From the NCBI RefSeq assembly GCF_019029495.1, contig NZ_JAERQM010000008.1, positions 62,001 through 126,000 on the forward strand: 64,000 nucleotides of DNA, written 5' to 3'. Numbering within the stretch: position 1 is the first letter of the stretch; every line of letters begins with the position of its first letter. The stretch is from Falsiroseomonas oleicola (GTDB lineage: Bacteria; Pseudomonadota; Alphaproteobacteria; Acetobacterales; Acetobacteraceae). Below the pieces are notes generated by a model. The model did no database searches, was not told the DNA's origin, and saw only the letters and a program-made list of their open reading frames with translations. Made by a program: the position numbers and the translations under genes. Below are positions 28,073 to 38,655 of the stretch, in pieces.

Positions 28073-29059
28073 TTACCCCCGGTGCTGCGACGCGTCAACG
28101 CCCGGATAAACAAACATCCTCAAATGACCCAGAACACTTTCCGAAAGTTGCGAGAGACCATCGGCGCGCGCATGGATGCTATGCGCATGCTCCGGGCGCG
28201 CCAGCGCGTGATGGCGGAACCAGGTGGCCTGCCGCTTGGTGTACTGGCCCGTATTGAGGATCGCCCGCGCCGAGGCAGCGGCCAGTGTCATCCGCCCCTC
28301 CAGATGGGCGATCAGCTCCGGCACCCCATGCGCGCGCATCGCCGGCAGCGCTGGGTCCAGGCCCTGGGCGGCCAGCGCCCGCACTTCCTCCAGCGCGCCC
28401 TGGTCGAGCATCCCCTGCCAGCGCGCGGTGATGGCGGCGCGCAGCGCATCGCGCGGCGGGTCGAGCAGGATGGCGGCGAAGCGCCAGGGCGCCGGGCCGG
28501 TGCCCCCTTCCCGCTGCCAGTCCCGCAGGCCGCGGCCGGTGCCGGTCACCACCTCATAGGCCCGCGCCAGGCGCTGGCTGTCGGAGGGGCGCAGCGCCGC
28601 CGCCGTCTCCGGGTCCAGCACGGCGAGGCGGGCATGCAGCGCGGCCGGCCCCTCCTCCGCCAGCAACCGCCGCGCCTCCGCCCGCGCCGCCTCCGGGACG
28701 GGGGGAATGGCAGACAGGCCCTCGGTGAGGGAAAGGAAATACAGGCCCGTGCCGCCGCACAGGATCGGCACCCGCCCCGCCACCTGCGCCTCCGCCATCG
28801 CCGCCAGCGCCGCACCGCGCCACCAGGCGACTGTCCCCGCCTCCCCCGGCGGACGGACGCCGTAAAGAAGATGCGGCACCCGCGCCTCCTCGGCCGGCGT
28901 CGGCCGCGCGGTCAGCACCCGCAGCCCGGCATAGACCTGCATGGAATCGGCGTTGATGACCGTCCCGCCCAGGCTTTCGGCCAGCGCCAGGGCCAGGGCG
29001 CTCTTGCCGCTGGCGGTCGGACCCGCGACCAGGATCGCGGGCGGTTGTGCTGGCGTCAT
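28073..29059 (-). CDS. miaA: tRNA dimethylallyltransferase
   Basis: 328 residues. The P-loop GPTASGKS is at residues 13-20, followed by the conserved INADSMQVY, the tRNA-contact segment LCGGTGLYF, and the C-terminal GQYTKRQATWFRHH. It adds a dimethylallyl group to A37 of tRNAs reading U-initial codons. It diverges from serB across a 23-base gap and is followed by ilvB, with which it is probably cotranscribed. Confidence 0.96.
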   Translation of the reverse strand: MTPAQPPAILVAGPTASGKSALALALAESLGGTVINADSMQVYAGLRVLTARPTPAEEARVPHLLYGVRPPGEAGTVAWWRGAALAAMAEAQVAGRVPILCGGTGLYFLSLTEGLSAIPPVPEAARAEARRLLAEEGPAALHARLAVLDPETAAALRPSDSQRLARAYEVVTGTGRGLRDWQREGGTGPAPWRFAAILLDPPRDALRAAITARWQGMLDQGALEEVRALAAQGLDPALPAMRAHGVPELIAHLEGRMTLAAASARAILNTGQYTKRQATWFRHHALARPEHAHSIHARADGLSQLSESVLGHLRMFVYPGVDASQHRG

Positions 29060-29082
29060 GGCAGTGGCACAGGGCGCGGGCC

Positions 29083-29976
29083 ATGCCCCATATCCTGACC
29101 CTGGTCGCCGCCCCCGGCGCCCTCGACCCAGCCCTGGTTTCCCGCTGCCGCGCCGCGCTGACGGCCCTCGGCGCCACCCCCGGCGCGCCGGACTGGCTGG
29201 CGGAGGCGGAGGCGGTGGACCTGCCCTTCGAGAACGCCCCGGCCGAACTCGCCGCCGCCGCCGCCCGCACGGCGCTGGAGGGGGCGCCGGTGGATGCCAT
29301 CGCCAGCCCGGCGGAGGGCCGCCGCAAGAAGCTGCTGGTCGCCGACATGGACAGCACCATCGTGACGTCGGAGACGCTGGACGAGATCGCCGCCTATGCC
29401 GGGCTGAAGGACCAGATCGCCGCCATCACCGCGCGCTCGATGAACGGGGAACTCGACTTCGCCCAGGCGCTGCACGCGCGCGTGGCCATGCTGGCCGGCC
29501 TGTCCGTCGATGCGCTGGAGGCCACCTGGGCGACCACGGAGATGATGCCCGGCGCCGCGACGCTCGTGGCCACCATGCGGGCCGATGGCGCTGTGTGCTG
29601 CCTCGCCTCCGGCGGCTTCACCTTCTTCACCGGGCGGGTCGCCCAAAAACTCGGCTTCGATCACCACGTCTCCAACACCCTGCTGATCGAGGGCGGCAAG
29701 CTGACCGGCAAGGTGGCCGAGCCGGTCTTCGACCGCAACGCCAAGCTGGCCACATTGACCCGGCTGGCGACCGAGAACGGGCTGCCGATGGCCGCGACCC
29801 TGGCGGTGGGCGACGGCGCCAACGACCTCGACATGATCGGCGCGGCCGGGCTGGGCGTGGCCTATCGCGCCAAGCCGATCGTGGCGGCGGCGGCCCGCGC
29901 CCGGGTGGACCATACGGACCTGCTGGCGCTGCTCTATGCGCAGGGGTTTCGGCGGACGGAGTTCCGGACGGGCTGA
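29083..29976 (+). CDS. serB: Phosphoserine phosphatase
   Basis: 297 residues. An N-terminal ACT-like region of about 75 residues is followed by the HAD phosphatase core: the nucleophile motif VADMDSTIVTSE (D88, D90), the cap segment LDFAQALHARVAML, SGGFTFF and the metal site VGDGANDLDMI. This is the last step of serine synthesis. The ATG at 29083 matches the family start; another in-frame ATG at 29047 overlaps miaA. Confidence 0.95.
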   Translation: MPHILTLVAAPGALDPALVSRCRAALTALGATPGAPDWLAEAEAVDLPFENAPAELAAAAARTALEGAPVDAIASPAEGRRKKLLVADMDSTIVTSETLDEIAAYAGLKDQIAAITARSMNGELDFAQALHARVAMLAGLSVDALEATWATTEMMPGAATLVATMRADGAVCCLASGGFTFFTGRVAQKLGFDHHVSNTLLIEGGKLTGKVAEPVFDRNAKLATLTRLATENGLPMAATLAVGDGANDLDMIGAAGLGVAYRAKPIVAAAARARVDHTDLLALLYAQGFRRTEFRTG

Positions 29977-29984
29977 TCCGCCCA

Positions 29985-30024
29985 GAAAAAAGCCCCCTTC
30001 CCGATCCGGGAAGAGGGCCCTTTC
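29985..30024 (-). terminator. Rho-independent terminator for the Deg-protease gene
   Basis: On the minus strand an 11-base-pair GC stem (CTTCCCG / CGGGAAG core) is followed by six T residues. It begins about 25 bases past the stop of the minus-strand Deg-protease gene. On the plus strand the hairpin is followed by only CCCTTTCG, so it may act weakly for serB too. Confidence 0.8.
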
Positions 30025-30046
30025 GTCGAGGCTCAGCCCAACCCGA

Positions 30047-31627
<1,581 letters not shown>

Positions 31628-31686
31628 GACATTGGCACGGGAGGGATGAATCGGAAGCCCAGTGCGGCATGACGAGGCTGTCACGC

Positions 31687-31884
31687 TCAAATCAGGACAA
31701 TGATCCAGGCGGCCGTGACCCCGATCGTCGCCGCCACCAGCCCGAACTGCCGGAGCCGGTTGTCCGGCACGGTCAGCAGGCTGGCGATCATCCGCTTCAT
31801 GGCGGCGGGGAAAAGGCCGTAGCAGAGGCCCTCCACCGCCAGCATCACCGCCACGCCCGCCAGGACGTGGCTGAACTCCAGCAC
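31687..31884 (-). CDS. DUF2065 small membrane protein
   Basis: 65 residues with two membrane segments (HVLAGVAVMLAVEGLCYGLF and QFGLVAATIGVTAAWIIVLI) and the family block AAMKRMIASLLTVPDNRLRQ. DUF2065 (YjeT-type) genes commonly sit next to hflC and hflK, as here, where it follows the hflC stop by 3 bases. It may be an accessory of the HflKC complex, but no function is established. Confidence 0.9.
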   Translation of the reverse strand: MLEFSHVLAGVAVMLAVEGLCYGLFPAAMKRMIASLLTVPDNRLRQFGLVAATIGVTAAWIIVLI

Positions 31885-31887
31885 CGG

Positions 31888-32928
31888 CTATTGTGGCGCC
31901 GGCGTCGGGGCCACCACCGCCGGCGGGGCGCTGGGGGCGGCAGGCGCCTGGGGCGCCGGAGCCTGGGACGCCGGAGCCTGAGGCGCCGGAGCCTGGGTCG
32001 TGGGCGCCTGGGCGGCGCCGGCGGCCGGGGCCGGCCGGCCACCCCTGCCCTGCGGCAGCAGGCTGTCCGGCATGCTCCCCCGGAAGTAGCGGAAGAACTC
32101 GCTGTCGGGCGACATCAGCAGCCGGGTCTCGCCACCCGAGAAGGCGTCCCGATAGGCCTGCATGCTCCGGTAGAACTGGAAGAACTCCGGATCCTGCTGG
32201 AAGGCCTCGGCGAAGATGCGGATCGCATCCTGCTCGCCCTGACCACGCAGGATGTCGGCCTGGGCCTGCGCCTCGGCCAGCAGCACGGTGCGCTCACGAT
32301 CCGCGCCGGCGCGGATGCGGGTGGCTTCCTCCTGGCCGCGGGCGCGTTCCTCGGCCGCGACGCGCTGCCGTTCGGACTGCATGCGGGACAGGATGGCGTC
32401 GGTGTTCTGTTCCGGCAGGTCGGCGCGGCGGATGCGGACATCCAGCACCTCGATGCCGAAGGCCAGCATCTCCTCATTCACCAGGCGGCGGATCTCACCC
32501 ATGATCCGGGCGCGGTCGTTCGACAGCACGGACAGCAGCGGCTCATTGCCCAGCACCCGCCGGACGGCGGAGGTGACGACGGAGTTGATGCGGGCACGGA
32601 TGCCGGATTCCAGCGGGCCGACGGTCTGGTAGAAGCGCAGCGGGTCGGTGATGGAATAGCGGGTGAAGCTGTCCACGCTCAGCCGGCGCTGGTCGCCAAG
32701 GATGATCTCCTCCGCCGGCGCGTCGAAGTCGAGCAGGCGGCGGTCGAAGGCGATGACCGACTGCACGAAGGGAATCTTGGCATGCAGGCCCGGATCGCGG
32801 ATCACGCGGATCGGCTCACCGAACTGGGTGATGAGCACCTGCTGGGTCTGGTGCACGGTGAAAAGGGTCGAGGCGGCAACCACCAGGACAACGGCAACGG
32901 CAACGCCGAGGGCGACGAGCTTGTTCAT
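31888..32928 (-). CDS. hflC: Protease modulator HflC
   Basis: 346 residues. One N-terminal membrane anchor (ALGVAVAVVLVVAASTLF) is followed by the SPFH/prohibitin domain: VLITQFGEPIRVIRDPGLHAKIPF, LLDFDAPAEEIILGDQRRLSVDSF and the coiled-coil segment ERQRVAAEERARGQEEATRI. With HflK it forms a cage around FtsH in the inner membrane. The last 60 residues are an Ala/Pro/Gln repeat tail absent from typical HflC, encoded by a 15-base tandem repeat. The start overlaps the hflK stop by four bases. Confidence 0.94.
   Translation of the reverse strand: MNKLVALGVAVAVVLVVAASTLFTVHQTQQVLITQFGEPIRVIRDPGLHAKIPFVQSVIAFDRRLLDFDAPAEEIILGDQRRLSVDSFTRYSITDPLRFYQTVGPLESGIRARINSVVTSAVRRVLGNEPLLSVLSNDRARIMGEIRRLVNEEMLAFGIEVLDVRIRRADLPEQNTDAILSRMQSERQRVAAEERARGQEEATRIRAGADRERTVLLAEAQAQADILRGQGEQDAIRIFAEAFQQDPEFFQFYRSMQAYRDAFSGGETRLLMSPDSEFFRYFRGSMPDSLLPQGRGGRPAPAAGAAQAPTTQAPAPQAPASQAPAPQAPAAPSAPPAVVAPTPAPQ
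31942..32013. repeat. 15-base tandem repeat in the 3' end of hflC
   Basis: About five imperfect units with the core GCGCCGGAGCCTGGG, in frame with hflC. On the coding strand they encode a repeated Gln-Ala-Pro-Ala-Pro-like pentapeptide. A multiple of three keeps the frame, so unit number can vary without loss of the stop. Confidence 0.75.
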
Positions 32929-34121
32929 CGGGTCGCTCCCGCCGGGCGCGGCGCGTTATTGGGCTGCGGGGCGGGCTGCCCCCCCTGGCGCTGCGGCTGC
33001 AACGGGCCGGGCCGGGCCCCATCCAGGTTCAGGAAGGGCACCATGCCCTGCAGGTTGTTGTCGATCAGGATGGCCGGGTTGCGGCGCAGCACTTCCTCCA
33101 TCGTCTCGATGTACATGCGGCGCACCGTCACGTCCTGCGCCACCTGATAGGCCGACAGCACGGAGAGGAAGCGTTGCGATTCACCGCGTGCGCGGGAGAT
33201 CTGGCTTTCGCGGAAGCCCTCGGCCTCCTGCACCAGGCGCTGCGATTCACCGCGGGCGGCCGGGATGATGCCGTTGCGGTAGGATTCCGCCTCGTTCCGC
33301 GCACGCTCGCGGTCGGCGCCGGCGCGCTGCACGTCGATGAAGGCGTCCACCACGCGGGCCGGCGGCTGGGCGTTCTGGAGCTGCACCTGGGTGATTTCCA
33401 CGCCGGCGCGATACTGGTCCATGATCCCCTGGGTGCCGGTGCGCACGGCCTGCTCGATCTGCGCGCGCGCCTCGGTCAGGGCCGGCTGGATCGGCGTGCG
33501 GCCGATCACCTCCCGCATCACGCTCTCGGCGGCGGATTTCACCGTGGCCTCGGCGTTGCGGGTGTTGAACAGGAAGTCGCCGGCATCGCGGATGCGCCAG
33601 AAGACGGCGAAGTCGATGTCGATGATGTTCTCGTCGCCCGTCAGCATCAGGCTTTCTTCCAGCACGTCCCGCGCCGGAATCGGGCGCACGGCCTGGCCGG
33701 AATCCGCAGCGGCGCGGAAGCCGACATCGACGCGGTTGATGCGGGTGACGCGCGGCGTGGTCACGCTCTCCACCGGCCAGGGCAGGTGGTAGTTCAGGCC
33801 CGGCTGGGTGGTCTGGGTATAGGCGCCGAAGCGCAGCACGATGCCCTGCTCATCCGCCTGCACCCGGTAGATGCCGGAGGCGAGCCAGCCGCCCACCAGC
33901 ACCAGGGCCAGCAGGCCGAGGCCGGCACCGCCGAGGCCGCGCGGCAGCATGCGGCGTGCCGCATCCTGCGCCTGGCGGATCATGTCATCGAGGTCGGGTC
34001 CGCGGCCACCGCCGCCGCCGCCACCCTGGCCTCCGCCCGAAGGCGGCTGCGGCTGGCCCCAAGGTCCGCCGGGCCGGGGATTGCCCCAGGGGCTGGGTCC
34101 GCCGCTGCTGTTCCACGCCAT
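32925..34121 (-). CDS. hflK: FtsH protease activity modulator HflK
   Basis: 398 residues. A Gly/Pro/Trp-rich cytoplasmic N-terminus (NSSGGPSPWGNPRPGGPWG and further Gly runs) is followed by a membrane segment (GLLALVLVGGWLASGIY). Then comes the SPFH domain with YRVQADEQGIVLRFGAYTQ, PGLNYHLPWPVE and LMLTGDENIIDIDFAVFWRI, followed by a coiled coil and a proline-rich end. It partners HflC in the FtsH-associated ring. It is the first gene of its operon, 234 bases from the divergent mrp gene. Confidence 0.95.
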   Translation of the reverse strand: MAWNSSGGPSPWGNPRPGGPWGQPQPPSGGGQGGGGGGGRGPDLDDMIRQAQDAARRMLPRGLGGAGLGLLALVLVGGWLASGIYRVQADEQGIVLRFGAYTQTTQPGLNYHLPWPVESVTTPRVTRINRVDVGFRAAADSGQAVRPIPARDVLEESLMLTGDENIIDIDFAVFWRIRDAGDFLFNTRNAEATVKSAAESVMREVIGRTPIQPALTEARAQIEQAVRTGTQGIMDQYRAGVEITQVQLQNAQPPARVVDAFIDVQRAGADRERARNEAESYRNGIIPAARGESQRLVQEAEGFRESQISRARGESQRFLSVLSAYQVAQDVTVRRMYIETMEEVLRRNPAILIDNNLQGMVPFLNLDGARPGPLQPQRQGGQPAPQPNNAPRPAGATR

Positions 34122-34355
34122 CGGGCTTTAGGCCTCCTCCAAACGCAGTCAAAATCCTGCCACGCCACTCCGTCGATGGGGAGGGGTGCAGCAGCCGCGG
34201 CGACGGTCCATATGAGGCTCGTCATCCGCGGAGGAACCGAACCGGGACACCGGGCCGGGGTGGCGCACGCCAACCATCCGGTCTGACCGGAGGCCGGGCG
34301 GAATGGCGGGCATGCGCGCGCATGCGGCGTCATCGGCCGACGCGCGGGATATCGT

Positions 34356-35501
34356 ATGGAACAGGGGGTTTTTCAAGCGATGGGCGAAGGGTTGGAGCAG
34401 GCGGTGCGCAACGCGCTGCGTGGGGTGCGCGACCCGGTCAGCGGCCAGGACGTGATCAGCGCCGGCATGGTGGACGGCCTCGCGGTGAAGGCCGGCATGG
34501 TGCAATTCGCCATCCAGGTGCCACGCGAACGGGCGCGGGAGAGTGAGCCGCTGCGCGCCGCCGCCGAACGCGCCGCCGCCGGCGTGCCGGGCGTGCTCTC
34601 CGCCACCGTGGTGCTGACCGCGCATCGGGCCGAGCCGGCGAAGCCCGCGCCGGAGCCCGGCCGCAAGGCGCCGCCGGGGGGCACGCCCGGCCAGGGCCAG
34701 ATGCTGCTGCCCGATGTCGGCGCCATCATCGCGGTCGCCTCCGGCAAGGGCGGCGTCGGCAAGTCCACCACCGCCGTGAACCTGGCCGTGGCGCTGGCCA
34801 TGCAGGGGCTGAAGGTCGGGCTGCTGGATGCGGATATCTATGGCCCTTCCCTGCCGCAGATGCTCGGCACCCGGGAACGCCCCCGGACTGAGGGGCAGCA
34901 GATCATCCCGCTGTCCCGCTGGGGGCTGAAGGCGATGTCCATCGGCTTCCTGGTGGAGGAGGAGACGCCGATGATCTGGCGCGGCCCGATGGTGATGGGC
35001 GCGCTGGAACAGCTCATGGGCCAGGTCGCCTGGGGCAAGCTGGACATCATGATCGTCGACATGCCGCCGGGCACCGGGGACGCCCAGCTCACCATGAGCC
35101 AGCGCGTGCCCCTGGCCGGCGCCGTCATCGTCTCCACACCCCAGGATGTGGCGCTGCTGGATGCGCGGCGCGGCGTCAGGATGTTCGAGCGGGTGGGCGT
35201 GAAGGTGCTCGGCCTGATCGAGAACATGGCCTTCTTCTGCTGCCCGAATTGCGGCCACCAGACCGATATCTTCGGCCATGGCGGCGCGCGGGCGGAGGCG
35301 GAGCGGCTCGGCGTGGAGTTCCTGGGCGAGTTGCCGCTGAAGCTGGCGATCCGCGAACTGGCCGATGCCGGCACCCCCATCGTCGCCGCGCGGCCGGAGA
35401 CGGAGGAGGCCGCGACCTATCAGCGCATCGCGACCCGGCTGCGGGAGAAGCTGGCGGAGGGCGCGGCAACCCCCGCCGGCCCGAAGATCGTCATCGCGTA
35501 G
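34356..35501 (+). CDS. apbC: Mrp/NBP35-family ATP-binding iron-sulfur carrier protein
   Basis: 381 residues. An N-terminal MIP18/DUF59 domain (about 10-90, with LRGVRDPVSGQDVISAGMV) is followed by a variable linker and the P-loop ATPase: deviant Walker A SGKGGVGKSTT at 129-139, DADIYGPSLPQML, and VDMPPGTGDAQLT. The cluster-bridging CxxC pair is C296/C299 in FCCPNCGH. It transfers Fe-S clusters to apoproteins in the cytosol. It overlaps the convergent ribokinase gene by 11 bases at the 3' end. Confidence 0.95.
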   Translation: MEQGVFQAMGEGLEQAVRNALRGVRDPVSGQDVISAGMVDGLAVKAGMVQFAIQVPRERARESEPLRAAAERAAAGVPGVLSATVVLTAHRAEPAKPAPEPGRKAPPGGTPGQGQMLLPDVGAIIAVASGKGGVGKSTTAVNLAVALAMQGLKVGLLDADIYGPSLPQMLGTRERPRTEGQQIIPLSRWGLKAMSIGFLVEEETPMIWRGPMVMGALEQLMGQVAWGKLDIMIVDMPPGTGDAQLTMSQRVPLAGAVIVSTPQDVALLDARRGVRMFERVGVKVLGLIENMAFFCCPNCGHQTDIFGHGGARAEAERLGVEFLGELPLKLAIRELADAGTPIVAARPETEEAATYQRIATRLREKLAEGAATPAGPKIVIA

Positions 35502-36381
35502 AGAGCAGCGCCTCGGTCTCCGCCGCCACCGGCATCGAGGGTGCGGCGCCGGCGCGGGTGCAGGCCAGCGCGGCGGCGGCGGCGGCGCGGCGCATCGCGT
35601 CCTTCAGGCTCAACCCGCGATCGAGGCTGGCGGCGACCACGCCGCACCAGGTGTCGCCGGCGCCGGTCGTGTCCACCGGCATCATGGTGAAGGCGGGCAT
35701 GGCGATGGCCCCCTCCGCGCCGGCGGCCTCCGCCCCCGCCGCGCCGCGCGTCACCGCGACGGTGATGCCGAGCGCCAGGTGCAGCGCGCCGGCGGTGGCT
35801 TCCGTGCCCAGGCGGGTGGCGAGCACCGCGGCCTCATGCTCGTTCAGCACCAGCAGGTGCAAGGCGCGCAGCGCCTCCTCCGGCATCTCGCGCGGCGGGG
35901 CGAGGTTCAGGATGCAGCGGGCGCCGGCCTCGGCGGCACGCAGGATCAGCGCCGCGACCTCCTCCGCCGGGACCTCCATCTGCATCAGCAGGGTCACGCC
36001 CGGATGCAGCGCCGCATCCTCCACCTGCGCCGCGCGGGTCATGCGGTTGGCGCCGGGGGCGACGGCGATCTGGTTGCGGCCCTCGGCATCGACGCAGATG
36101 CTGGCGACGCCGGTCGGCTCATCCACCGCGATCAGCCGCGAGAGGTCCACCCCGGCGTCGCGCATCGCGCCGAGGGCCACCTTGGCCAGCCCGTCCTCCC
36201 CCACACAGCCGACGAAGGCCACCTCCGCCCCATCGCGCGCGGCGGCGACGGCCTGGTTGCCGCCCTTGCCGCCGGCCATCTGGGCAAAGCCCTCGCCGAG
36301 CACGGTTTCGCCGGGCGCCGGCAGGTTGGGGACGGTGAAGACGAGGTCCGTATTGACGGAGCCGAAGACGAGAATGCTCAT
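35491..36381 (-). CDS. rbsK: Ribokinase-family sugar kinase
   Basis: 296 residues of the PfkB family. Signature 1 is GGKGGNQAVAAARDGAEVAFVG, and the C-terminal signature is DTTGAGDTWCGVVAAS with the catalytic aspartate and anion hole. VFGSVNTDLV at the start is typical of ribokinase rather than fructokinase. No ribose transporter or regulator lies nearby, so in vivo it may serve nucleoside-derived ribose. It overlaps the following HD-domain gene by four bases. Confidence 0.88.
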   Translation of the reverse strand: MSILVFGSVNTDLVFTVPNLPAPGETVLGEGFAQMAGGKGGNQAVAAARDGAEVAFVGCVGEDGLAKVALGAMRDAGVDLSRLIAVDEPTGVASICVDAEGRNQIAVAPGANRMTRAAQVEDAALHPGVTLLMQMEVPAEEVAALILRAAEAGARCILNLAPPREMPEEALRALHLLVLNEHEAAVLATRLGTEATAGALHLALGITVAVTRGAAGAEAAGAEGAIAMPAFTMMPVDTTGAGDTWCGVVAASLDRGLSLKDAMRRAAAAAALACTRAGAAPSMPVAAETEALLSTR

Positions 36382-36977
36382 TCCGCGAACATGCGCCCGG
36401 CCCGGGCGCGGTCATAGAGATTCGCTATAAGGGCCTCGAAGGCCGGCGCGACGGCGCGGGCCGGTGCCATGCGGCCATGGGTCGCGGCCTCGGCGATGCC
36501 GGCATGGCGCCAATGGCCGGTGCCGATGACGCCCTGGAGAAAACCCTGGGCGCGGTCGCAGGCCATGGCGAAGCGGGCCTCGGGGGTCTCGCCGTCCTCG
36601 AATTCCTCCCACAGCCCGCGCAGCCTGGCGCCGAGGTCGGGTGGCAGGATGCCGAAGACGATGTCGGCGGCGGCCTTTTCGCGCGCCGCCTGGGTCAGCA
36701 GGTGGGCCTCGTCATAGGCAAAGGTGTCGCCGGCCTCGATCTCCACCAGGTCATGGGCGGCGATCATCGCCAGGGCATGGCCGAGGTCGGGGCGCGGCTC
36801 CGGCATCTCGCCATGCAGCAGCAGGGCCACCAGGGCGACGTTCCAGCAATGCTCGGCGGAGTTCTCGCGGCGGGAGGTGCCGTCCGGATGGGCGGTCTCG
36901 CCCCGGCGCTCGATGTGCTTGAGGCGGTCGGCCAGGGCCAGGAAGCCGATCAGGGCGGCGGTGCGGTCGGCATCCAT
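36378..36977 (-). CDS. HD-domain hydrolase (YfbR-type 5'-deoxynucleotidase-like)
   Basis: 199 residues. The HD-domain metal ligands are visible: His in RRENSAEHCWNVALVALLL, the His-Asp pair in IAAHDLVEIEAGDTFAYD, and a distal Asp in FAMACDRAQGFLQG. The order and length match YfbR/HDDC2-type phosphohydrolases that act on deoxynucleoside 5'-monophosphates. Overlap with the ribokinase gene, and thyX just upstream, hint at nucleotide or nucleoside salvage. The start at 36977 (MDADRTAALIG) gives the family length. Confidence 0.87.
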   Translation of the reverse strand: MDADRTAALIGFLALADRLKHIERRGETAHPDGTSRRENSAEHCWNVALVALLLHGEMPEPRPDLGHALAMIAAHDLVEIEAGDTFAYDEAHLLTQAAREKAAADIVFGILPPDLGARLRGLWEEFEDGETPEARFAMACDRAQGFLQGVIGTGHWRHAGIAEAATHGRMAPARAVAPAFEALIANLYDRARAGRMFAE

Positions 36978-36988
36978 CTTTGTCTCTT

Positions 36989-37273
36989 TCAGACTCCGGC
37001 CGTCCAGCGGCCGAGCAGGAAGCCGAACAGCACGGCGCCGCCCAGCAGCGCCACGACCTCCCCGAACATGGCATGGGCCAGCGGCAGGCCGAGGGTAATG
37101 AGCGCCACCAGCAGCGCCACCTTCCACCAGCGCGTCAGCCAATCCAGCCGCGCCGGCGCCGCCGCCTTGCCGCGCGGCCGGGACGCGCCCTTGGCGCGGC
37201 CGGCGGCGGGGCGCGGGCTGGCCGGGCGGGTGCGGGGGGCCCGAGCCGGGGCCTCAGGCGGCGGCACGACCAA
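36989..37273 (-). CDS. Small membrane protein, hypothetical
   Basis: 94 residues. A basic, Pro/Arg-rich N-terminus (about 40 residues) is followed by [23 protein letters not shown] and [18 protein letters not shown], two membrane segments. It overlaps the end of thyX by 20 bases and precedes the HD-hydrolase gene by 11 bases, so it lies within a compact minus-strand operon. No known domain; the start is uncertain. Confidence 0.6.
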   Translation of the reverse strand: MVVPPPEAPARAPRTRPASPRPAAGRAKGASRPRGKAAAPARLDWLTRWWKVALLVALITLGLPLAHAMFGEVVALLGGAVLFGFLLGRWTAGV

Positions 37274-38195
37274 GCGTCTCCATCAATTCGCGCCATTCGC
37301 GCTTGGACAGGCCGGAGGCCGCCTGGTCCACCGCCTCCCCCGCCAGCATCCGCCGCAGGATGCCGAGCATCTGGGCGGAGAGGGTGACGGCGCCCAGGCG
37401 GTAGTCGCGGAAGGCCGCGGTGGCGATCGGCACCCAGGCCTCGGCGCTTTGCATCATCGCCTCGGCATAAACGCGGATCTCGTACTGGGCGTGGGCGTCG
37501 GCGCGCAGCGACAGGAAGTGGAACAGGTTGTGGAGGTCCGTCTTCCAGTACCATTGCGTATAGGCGTTCAGCGTCAGGTTCATTCTCCCGAGTTCGCGGG
37601 CCAGCCCCTGCCGGCCCGGATCGATCGGGTCCCCCTGCTCATCCTCGTTCAGCATCTCGACATAGTGGTCGTAGTTGCGGGTCGCATCCTCCCGCAGCAG
37701 GTCCAGGACCCGTGCGGCTTCCGCGCCCTCCAGCACTGCCCCCCGGCCCTGCCGGTTCATGGAGGACTGCGCGGCCAGGTTCTCGGGGGCCGGGATGTAG
37801 AATTCGCGGTCGAGGATCGAATAGCGCGCCGAGTATTCGTTCACATTGGCGGTGCGGTGGCGGATCCATTGCCGGGCGACGAAGATCGGCAGCTTCACGT
37901 GATACTTGATCTCGCACATCTCGAAGGGGGTCGAGTGGCGGTGACGCATCAGGTAGCGGATCAGGCCACGATCCTCGGTCACCGCGCGGGTGCCGCGGCC
38001 ATAGGAAACGCGGGCAGCCTGCACGATGGCGGCATCGTCGCCCATATAGTCGACCACCCGGACGAAGCCGTGGTCGAGCACCGGGGTGGCGGTGAACAGC
38101 ATGTCTTCCAGGGCCGGCACGGTCGGCCGCCGGGTGGCATGCGCGGCGCTGCGCGCGGCGTCGATTTCCTGCTGCTGGGCGTCGGTGAGCGCCAT
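37254..38195 (-). CDS. thyX: FAD-dependent thymidylate synthase
   Basis: 313 residues. The ThyX signature appears as [15 protein letters not shown], preceded by [21 protein letters not shown], where substrate and FAD contacts lie, and followed by [24 protein letters not shown]. ThyX makes dTMP from dUMP with methylenetetrahydrofolate and reduced FAD. The ATG at 38195 matches family starts; an in-frame start at 38255 is less likely. The gene heads a minus-strand operon and diverges from the ssrA gene. Confidence 0.96.
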   Translation of the reverse strand: MALTDAQQQEIDAARSAAHATRRPTVPALEDMLFTATPVLDHGFVRVVDYMGDDAAIVQAARVSYGRGTRAVTEDRGLIRYLMRHRHSTPFEMCEIKYHVKLPIFVARQWIRHRTANVNEYSARYSILDREFYIPAPENLAAQSSMNRQGRGAVLEGAEAARVLDLLREDATRNYDHYVEMLNEDEQGDPIDPGRQGLARELGRMNLTLNAYTQWYWKTDLHNLFHFLSLRADAHAQYEIRVYAEAMMQSAEAWVPIATAAFRDYRLGAVTLSAQMLGILRRMLAGEAVDQAASGLSKREWRELMETLGRAAA

Positions 38196-38313
38196 GACGA
38201 GTCGTCCAAAGGTCAAAGGTGGCGCTTCACTAGCCCATGACGCCGGGGGCGGCACCCCCTTTGCGGGTCGGCACCACCTGCCCCTGGATTCTGCCGCGCG
38301 ATGCGCCTACATA

Positions 38314-38640
38314 GGTGTCGTCGCCTCGGCGACTATGGTGATAAACGCGACCTGGAATAATCGTTGCGGACCCGGGGGCAGTGCCCGGCGCCTCCACCAA
38401 ACCCTGCCTCGGCAGGACCATGGGGGCGAAACAGCTTCGACGCGCGTGGTAAAGAGGTCGTTTTTGCCCGGCATTGTACCGCCGTTATCGGGCTAATCTC
38501 TAAGTGCGAACGACAATAGCCGCGAGGCTTACGCACTCGCTGCCTGAATAAGGTAAGCGCGGTTCGGGGGGCACCGGGCAACAGAAGCCCCCCACTCTCA
38601 CGCCTCTTTCGCACCCGGCGCCCCGGGACTATGGTCCGCG
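38314..38640 (+). ncRNA. ssrA: tmRNA, circularly permuted two-piece form
   Basis: The acceptor piece lies first and ends in CGCCTCCACCA at 38389-38399; its T-arm stem CCGGG/CCCGG is visible. After a 22-base spacer the coding piece starts GGGGGCGAAACAGC at 38422. Its first seven bases pair with CGCCTCC of the acceptor piece and place a G-U wobble at the third pair, the alanine identity element. The tag frame runs from 38506 to the TGA at 38545-38547 and encodes ANDNSREAYALAA, ending in the ClpXP-type ALAA. A pseudoknot-like GGGGGG/CCCCCC pairing follows at about 38566-38592. This permuted order is the alphaproteobacterial form; processing removes the spacer. Outer ends are approximate. Confidence 0.95.
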
Positions 38641-38655
38641 CAAAGGGAATTCCGC

